NCBI RefSeq assembly: GCF_003318165.1
Contig: NZ_QOCB01000028.1
Coordinates: 1 to 36,410, forward strand
DNA length: 36,410 bases
Direction: 5' to 3'
DNA from: Psychromonas sp. B3M02
GTDB lineage: Bacteria; Pseudomonadota; Gammaproteobacteria; Enterobacterales; Psychromonadaceae
In this document: in pieces, positions 31,550 to 36,410 of the stretch
How the letters are laid out: each line of letters begins with the position of its first letter
Position numbering within the stretch: the first letter of the stretch is position 1
Program-made: the position numbers and the translations under genes
Notes under the pieces: model-generated
Seen by the model: only the letters and a program-made list of their open reading frames with translations
Database searches by the model: none
Told to the model about the DNA's origin: nothing

Positions 31550-32908
31550 CTACCTTTTAATTCGCCCGTCTTCGAGTTGATTACCTTGTTCATTTTGTAC
31601 AGGTGCGGTTCCATTAGCAGCTTGTTCTTGCTGTCTTACTAGGTTTAGTAGTAAAGGTATAGATTCACCCATTAAACTTTTTTTAACTTCATTTTCTTTC
31701 AAAACAAGATCTATCTCTTCGTCTAACTCAGTTATTGATTCGCTTACTTTTTCAGTTATTGCTTTAGATGAATAAACATCAGATTCCTTTTTACCAGTGG
31801 CTAGTGTTCTACGAATTAACAGAGCTGAATTAATAGTGTCTGAAATAGCTATTTCATCAGATAATCTATTAATAAATATTGATGCCTTTCTGTCTCCAAG
31901 TGTTCTTAGGCCCGTAATAATTTGGGCTGTTACCATTAAGCCTGGGGCAGAAATTTCGCTTAGATTATCTAAAGTCGCTTCAGTAGAGCCGTTATACATA
32001 TCTATAAGGCCGTTATACACTTCTGTCTTTCTGCTATTAACTAAAGGCAACAACCCTGCCCCAGGTGTAGAACTTGAAGAGCTAGAGCTGTCTTCATCAT
32101 AAGTAACATCACCTACAACTAATTTAACCCACTCCTTTACAGCGGCAGGGCTTTCAAATTTAGTAATTAATTCTTCTGAACTTGTTGTAGATGCAACTAC
32201 AGAGGTTTCACATTCATTTCGATCTAAAAGCCTGTTGTAACCAATTGAGGCCACATCTGTGATGATGTTATATGGCGTTTGATTCTCGCCCCCTGCTCTT
32301 CCATAACAAGGGTGAACAATTCCATTTACTTTTGAATCTTCAGCTGCTTCTTGAACGTTTAATATATCGACTCCTGATGTACCTACGCTTGACTTCCAAG
32401 TATCCCCAACTGAAATGCTTGCTAAATCTTCAAAAGGGTCTTGACCGTCCTGTATTTCTGCCTGAATCATTTCACAAGACTTGGTTGCTAAATCAAAATC
32501 TACTTCAGCAGAAGCAATAGCATTCATGAATAAATCGTATAAATTAGGATTTACTTTGCTCAATACATATCCAGGTAAATTTGCGATAGCGGCAGTTGCG
32601 GCAGATTCCATTTGAGTATATGAATCCTCTAATCCACTTTTTACGCTGTTTAATGTATTTGAAATGGTTATATTTGGATCAAACCCACCACAAGTTAAAC
32701 CTGTGGTCGATGTTTTATAGCTGAGAAGAATTGAGGTTACTTGCCACCTTGGTAAAGCTCTAAAAGCTCTTCCTCCACCTAATTTATAATAAAATAATGA
32801 ATCTGCTACAGGAGTAGTATCTGAAGCCAGTACGGTATTTGGTATTGATCCAAGGTTGAAAACTAAAACCACGGGTAACACCATTGATTTAAATATAACT
32901 TTTTTCAT
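31550..32908 (-). CDS. integrating conjugative element protein (TIGR03755, PFL_4711 family)
   Basis: This 452-residue exported protein has a signal peptide (residues 1-28, ending TVLASD). Landmarks are 'SLFYYKLGGGRAFRALPRWQVTSILLSYKTSTTGLTCGGFDPNI' and 'GIVHPCYGRAGGENQTPYN'. The C-terminus is helical and Glu/Lys-rich. It is probably a periplasmic or outer-membrane pilus-assembly protein, analogous in position to TraH. Confidence 0.87.
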   Translation of the reverse strand: MKKVIFKSMVLPVVLVFNLGSIPNTVLASDTTPVADSLFYYKLGGGRAFRALPRWQVTSILLSYKTSTTGLTCGGFDPNITISNTLNSVKSGLEDSYTQMESAATAAIANLPGYVLSKVNPNLYDLFMNAIASAEVDFDLATKSCEMIQAEIQDGQDPFEDLASISVGDTWKSSVGTSGVDILNVQEAAEDSKVNGIVHPCYGRAGGENQTPYNIITDVASIGYNRLLDRNECETSVVASTTSSEELITKFESPAAVKEWVKLVVGDVTYDEDSSSSSSSTPGAGLLPLVNSRKTEVYNGLIDMYNGSTEATLDNLSEISAPGLMVTAQIITGLRTLGDRKASIFINRLSDEIAISDTINSALLIRRTLATGKKESDVYSSKAITEKVSESITELDEEIDLVLKENEVKKSLMGESIPLLLNLVRQQEQAANGTAPVQNEQGNQLEDGRIKR

Positions 32909-32920
32909 TATTACAATCCT

Positions 32921-34078
32921 TTAGATGCAAATATGGAGTGGCACTGTATTGATATAAGATCCTTTCCTTTGGCAACATTCGTACTTTCGCCAAACTATAT
33001 AAACAGAAGGGGATTTGTTAGTTTTCCATCTATCAGTAGTCCAATCTGAATAACTTGCAGTGTTTTCACTTTCAGCTATTTCATCAAAAACAACACAGGT
33101 ATCATCTTTTTTAGGAAGTCTCATTTGCCAAGCACTGCCATCGCTGCCATCGGCTTTTGTTGTGCTAGGAGTAAAGAAGAATTTTTGACTGCTACCTGAA
33201 GGAGTTCCTGTAGAGGGCATATAAACGCGAGAATTATTATTAGAGCTAACTATATTTACCGCTCTCATGGAAAGAACTGCGTTAGCTTTTGCAGGGTTTA
33301 ACTGCTTAATGAACCCCGTTCTCCAATATAAACTTCCCCACTCTTTTATGTATGGGATTCCAATTGATTCAGTGAAGATTAAAGGCGTATAAAGGATATC
33401 TGTTAAACCAGTTCTCCAGAGGTAAGCATCAAAACCACTTGAGTAATAAGGTACAAAAGGTTTAGTGGTGCTATCACAAAAGTAATCATCATCTATTTGA
33501 GAAAAATCATAGTAATACCCTGCTACATCAACTTCTCTAAAAGTCGTTGAAAGTACTTTGTTACCAGTTCCACCTTTTGATGCTTTGGTGGTCGTTTTAC
33601 CTCCTCCTGTGTCAGCACTACTTCCAATCCATGAAATAACCGACTCGCCAACGCTCTTTTCCAAATCACCCCATATCAAACGAAACTCTGTCCACGGGTT
33701 ATCTCCAAGTTCGCTAAAGGCTGACACTACAAAGTCGGGGTTACGATGGCTCATTCGTAATGATGAGCGAATGGTACAACCCGTAAAACCACAACTTAAA
33801 AACATGCACGTACCTTCAAAACAATAATCGGTGCAGTCTAGGTTTGTAATTGGGTCTACAAACAACTCAAATGAAGAAATATCATTATCGTCAGGATCAT
33901 TGTTAGTAAAGTCTTGAAGGGGTGATTCGATGGATTGCTCTTGACTGTAAACAGAATCTAACGATTCTTCAAAAATTTGATAGTCATCATCACTCATAGA
34001 GTCTTCATAACTATAATCCAGGGCGTTAACGTTAAAAACGCAAAAAATAAAACACAGTAAGCAGATATGATTTATCAT
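32921..34078 (-). CDS. TraU-like pilus assembly protein (TIGR03756, PFL_4710 family)
   Basis: This 385-residue exported, Cys-rich protein has a signal peptide to about residue 19. After an Asp/Ser-rich segment comes 'LDCTDYCFEGTCMFLSCGFTGCTIRSSLRMSHRNPDFVVS', a hallmark of TraU-type proteins. 'DDTCVVFDEIAESENTASYSDW…YIVWRKYECCQRKG' lies near the end. Many disulfides are expected in the periplasm. Coupled by 4 bp to the upstream TIGR03757-like gene. Confidence 0.88.
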   Translation of the reverse strand: MINHICLLCFIFCVFNVNALDYSYEDSMSDDDYQIFEESLDSVYSQEQSIESPLQDFTNNDPDDNDISSFELFVDPITNLDCTDYCFEGTCMFLSCGFTGCTIRSSLRMSHRNPDFVVSAFSELGDNPWTEFRLIWGDLEKSVGESVISWIGSSADTGGGKTTTKASKGGTGNKVLSTTFREVDVAGYYYDFSQIDDDYFCDSTTKPFVPYYSSGFDAYLWRTGLTDILYTPLIFTESIGIPYIKEWGSLYWRTGFIKQLNPAKANAVLSMRAVNIVSSNNNSRVYMPSTGTPSGSSQKFFFTPSTTKADGSDGSAWQMRLPKKDDTCVVFDEIAESENTASYSDWTTDRWKTNKSPSVYIVWRKYECCQRKGSYINTVPLHICI

Positions 34079-34506
34079 TTTTTATCCCCTGTATTAAGGA
34101 ATATTTGTAATGCTTTATTTAAATTTAATTCACCATAGACAATATATTTTTGGTTAAAAATAATGGCAGGGTATTTATCTAGTTTATATTTTAACGTTAG
34201 GATTTTTGCTTTGTATGCCTTCATTACCTCGGGGGCTAATGAATTATTAATACGTTCATCGGCTTGTTTTCTTGCTTTTTCAGGGTCACTTGAAAGGCCA
34301 AAAGATAACCTTTTTTCCATACTGGCTACATCATCGGTTGAGAAAATAGAGAAATCTCCTCCGTGATAAGTAAAATAAGCCTTAACTTTATTAACGCCCT
34401 TTAAATTTAACTTTTGTTTTTCATTAACAACAACCTCCATTTCAAATGGCGTCATTGAGTAACAGAAGTTAGAAAAAAGTAAAATAGAAAAAATAAAATA
34501 TTTCAT
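34075..34506 (-). CDS. integrating conjugative element protein (TIGR03757, PFL_4709 family)
   Basis: This 143-residue exported protein has a signal peptide to about residue 17. The fold is TrbC/thioredoxin-like, with the C-terminal 'KYPAIIFNQKYIVYGELNLNKALQIF' typical of the family. It probably assists pilus assembly in the periplasm. The start overlaps the stop of the TraC-like ATPase gene (ATATGA). Confidence 0.85.
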   Translation of the reverse strand: MKYFIFSILLFSNFCYSMTPFEMEVVVNEKQKLNLKGVNKVKAYFTYHGGDFSIFSTDDVASMEKRLSFGLSSDPEKARKQADERINNSLAPEVMKAYKAKILTLKYKLDKYPAIIFNQKYIVYGELNLNKALQIFLNTGDKK

Positions 34507-36410
34507 ATAGCTTTCCTTTTTTGTTTAATCTGTTCTGAAATCATCTCTACTGCATCAAGTTCACTAATACCGTGTAAATCCATTAATTTTTTGCGAGCTG
34601 ATTTTTCATTAGGGTCTGTCATAGCTAAGGCTAAGGCGAAACTGGGTGGGATACTTCTAAAAAGGGAAGGGGGCATTGTTTTAGAGAGAACAACGCCTTC
34701 TGTATAAAGACCTCTCATTTTATGGCAACTAAGAAGCAAACTTTTTTGGTTGTCATCAATATCTCTAAATTTAGAAATTTGCTCAATTTCTTCCTTAGGA
34801 CAGGCCATGGCAATGAACCATTCGAACATTGAAAGCATTTTTTTTGAGTCATTAGCCCAATCTTCTAAGTTCTGAGTTGCAAACCAAGGCCAAGTATCGA
34901 GCTTTCTCATCATTTTGCCTATCTTTACAACATAGGGGGCTAGTAGTTCGTTTTTTAAAAATAAATGGCTTTCATCACCAATTACTATAATAGGTCTCCC
35001 TGAATATTGATCTCGCTCTGCAATGGATATTATTTGCTGCATTTGAGTCATAAATGATAAAGCTAATTGTCCTTCATAACCCTCTTGTGCAAATAAACCA
35101 AAATCCATAATGGTAACGTCAACCTCTGGTAAGGGTTCCCCTGGGGAATTGAAAATATTTCCTTCAAGTCCTTCAGAATAACGAGACATAGATTTAGCCA
35201 TTGATCTTAATTTATCTTTTTCTGCACTTCCATTTGGAGCATTTTTAGATAATAAATTTAACTCTTCTATCACGTCTGATGGTCGAACAATTTTATCTTT
35301 TTCAGAATTTTCTTTGTTCTCAAAATATAGTTTTTTTGCAGCAATATTTATCGCTTCTCTTATAGATACTTTATGTTCAGCTCGTAATTCATCCTCTTCT
35401 ATCTTGTCCCCACCAGTTATCATTACACGCGCTAATAACTCCATTTCACCCAAATAATCCCTAGCTTCATTATCATCTTCATCATCTATAATTGGTTTAG
35501 GATTTTCTTTTTCATCTATCATTTTTGTGGCGTTAGCAAACGGAGGAAGTGAAATCTTTCCATTGGGTTTTAAGGATACTCTGTTAACAGACATATCCAT
35601 TTTTGATAAATATTGACCCAAAAGCTTGAAGCTATCTCCTTTTTCTAAGATGAAAAACCTGGGTCTTGCGATAGCGGCCCACATCCAAATCATATATACC
35701 AATAGAGCTGACTTACCTGAACCCGGTGGACCTAAAATAGCACCAAAGGCATTACTAGAACGGTCTTTTAAAATATCAAATGAAAAATCTTCTGCTCCTC
35801 TATTAAAAAATATTAACCCTGGATTGCCTGTGCCTCTTGATCTGCCGTATAAAGGCAATAAATTAGAAATCTGAGAGCTGAAGAGCAACCTTGATCTCAT
35901 ATCGTATTCATCATTTTTGAAGTCGTAACAAAATGGCAAATTAGTACAAAATTGATTTAAAGGTATTTCATCGTCTCGACTATCTATTAGGTGAATATCA
36001 TTATTCATAAGGAGGGATTTAATAGTTCTTATGTTTGAATTTAAATCTTTTTTATCATTCCCTTTGATAAAAAAAGTGGTTGTTACGGGATAAAGATGAT
36101 CACCTGATTCAATTGCATCTAAAGCAGATTCGGCCTGAATTTTCGATTGTTTAGATTCAGAACTACCTCCCTTTGAACTGTTTTTAATTTTATCTATTTT
36201 CGACTTTATAAAAGAAGAAGGAGCAATCGTTACGGTTATATTTGTCATGGTCCCTGTAGGGAACTTGTCAAAAACCGCAAAAAATTTATCTGAATGGTTT
36301 CGTTCAGCGGACAAATGACCGACTTTGGGAACCTTGCGATATGCGTTTACTGTAAAAGCTTTGAAAAGTTTTTTACCAAATTCCCAGGTACCATCTTTCA
36401 AATTAGAATG
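34503..36410 (-). CDS. TraC/VirB4-like conjugative ATPase, C-terminal part
   Basis: This is the C-terminal ~635 residues of the ATPase whose N-terminus lies at 1-785. The frame is open to 36410, so the apparent TTG start at 36401 is not a real start. Walker A GPPGSGKS lies near residue 487 of the joined protein and Walker B in 'RPIIVIGDESHLFL'. 'GKMMRKLDTWPWFATQNLEDW' and 'EWFIAMACPKEEIEQISKFR' are typical C-terminal elements. Counting the shared GAATG once restores NEPHSNLKDG across the junction. A direct head-to-tail join without removing those five bases would shift the frame and stop within a few codons. Confidence 0.9.
   Translation of the reverse strand, partial: HSNLKDGTWEFGKKLFKAFTVNAYRKVPKVGHLSAERNHSDKFFAVFDKFPTGTMTNITVTIAPSSFIKSKIDKIKNSSKGGSSESKQSKIQAESALDAIESGDHLYPVTTTFFIKGNDKKDLNSNIRTIKSLLMNNDIHLIDSRDDEIPLNQFCTNLPFCYDFKNDEYDMRSRLLFSSQISNLLPLYGRSRGTGNPGLIFFNRGAEDFSFDILKDRSSNAFGAILGPPGSGKSALLVYMIWMWAAIARPRFFILEKGDSFKLLGQYLSKMDMSVNRVSLKPNGKISLPPFANATKMIDEKENPKPIIDDEDDNEARDYLGEMELLARVMITGGDKIEEDELRAEHKVSIREAINIAAKKLYFENKENSEKDKIVRPSDVIEELNLLSKNAPNGSAEKDKLRSMAKSMSRYSEGLEGNIFNSPGEPLPEVDVTIMDFGLFAQEGYEGQLALSFMTQMQQIISIAERDQYSGRPIIVIGDESHLFLKNELLAPYVVKIGKMMRKLDTWPWFATQNLEDWANDSKKMLSMFEWFIAMACPKEEIEQISKFRDIDDNQKSLLLSCHKMRGLYTEGVVLSKTMPPSLFRSIPPSFALALAMTDPNEKSARKKLMDLHGISELDAVEMISEQIKQKRKAI

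Overview
The window reads as one complete, AT-rich conjugative plasmid of about 36.4 kb, opened inside a transfer gene. A gammaproteobacterial host is likely, perhaps a marine one such as Vibrionaceae or Alteromonadales. That rests on an IncFII-type RepA, a GI/PFGI-1-class (MPF_G, SXT/TOL-like) type IV secretion system and low GC; it is an inference, since no chromosomal or taxon-specific gene is present. The two window ends each carry part of one VirB4/TraC-type ATPase. They join in frame if the 5-base GAATG present at both ends is counted once.

Layout. (1) Minus strand, from 11.3 kb down through the origin to 29.6 kb: 21 tightly packed transfer genes, collinear with the PFL_4693 to PFL_4711 cluster of Pseudomonas ICEs. 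They encode a PilL-like protein, a lytic transglycosylase, the TraD coupling protein, pilin/membrane proteins, the TraE/K/B/V-like core, the TraC ATPase, TraU-like proteins and TraG. (2) 11.7-13.7 kb: a lipoprotein gene, a candidate 33-residue type I toxin-like peptide in a structured RNA region, and a ribbon-helix-helix regulator. (3) 13.9-17.0 kb: ParA, a ParB-like partner, an orphan C5-cytosine methyltransferase, a PH-domain membrane protein and an HTH-like protein, interspersed with two families of short palindromes. (4) 17.4-26.1 kb: a module bracketed by 179-bp perfect inverted repeats. It holds a tyrosine recombinase, a hairpin-rich noncoding stretch, AcaB-like and DUF2857-like regulators, a serine resolvase with a likely res site, a reduced MobH TraI-like protein, two small proteins, and the IncFII replicon (antisense RNA, 13-residue leader peptide, repA, putative CIS/oriV). 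(5) 26.3-29.6 kb: a leading-region-like block. A chain of hairpins is followed by four small genes (ArdB/KlcA antirestriction protein, two unknowns, a RadC-like JAB protein). Each is introduced by the same ~90-nt structured leader. An HTH gene closes the block.

How it works together: RepA with copA/leader-peptide control replicates the plasmid and ParA/ParB-like proteins partition it. The MPF_G apparatus and TraD export it, with AcaB/DUF2857-like regulators and a repertoire of palindromic operators probably controlling transfer. The antirestriction block and the orphan methylase probably help establishment in new hosts. No antibiotic-resistance, metal-resistance or virulence cargo and no insertion sequence was recognised. 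The most promising undescribed elements are the repeated RNA-like leader shared by four establishment genes and the hairpin chain before it, the degenerate mini-TraI, and the inverted-repeat-bracketed module. Family names come from recognising motifs, sizes and gene order; no database search was run.
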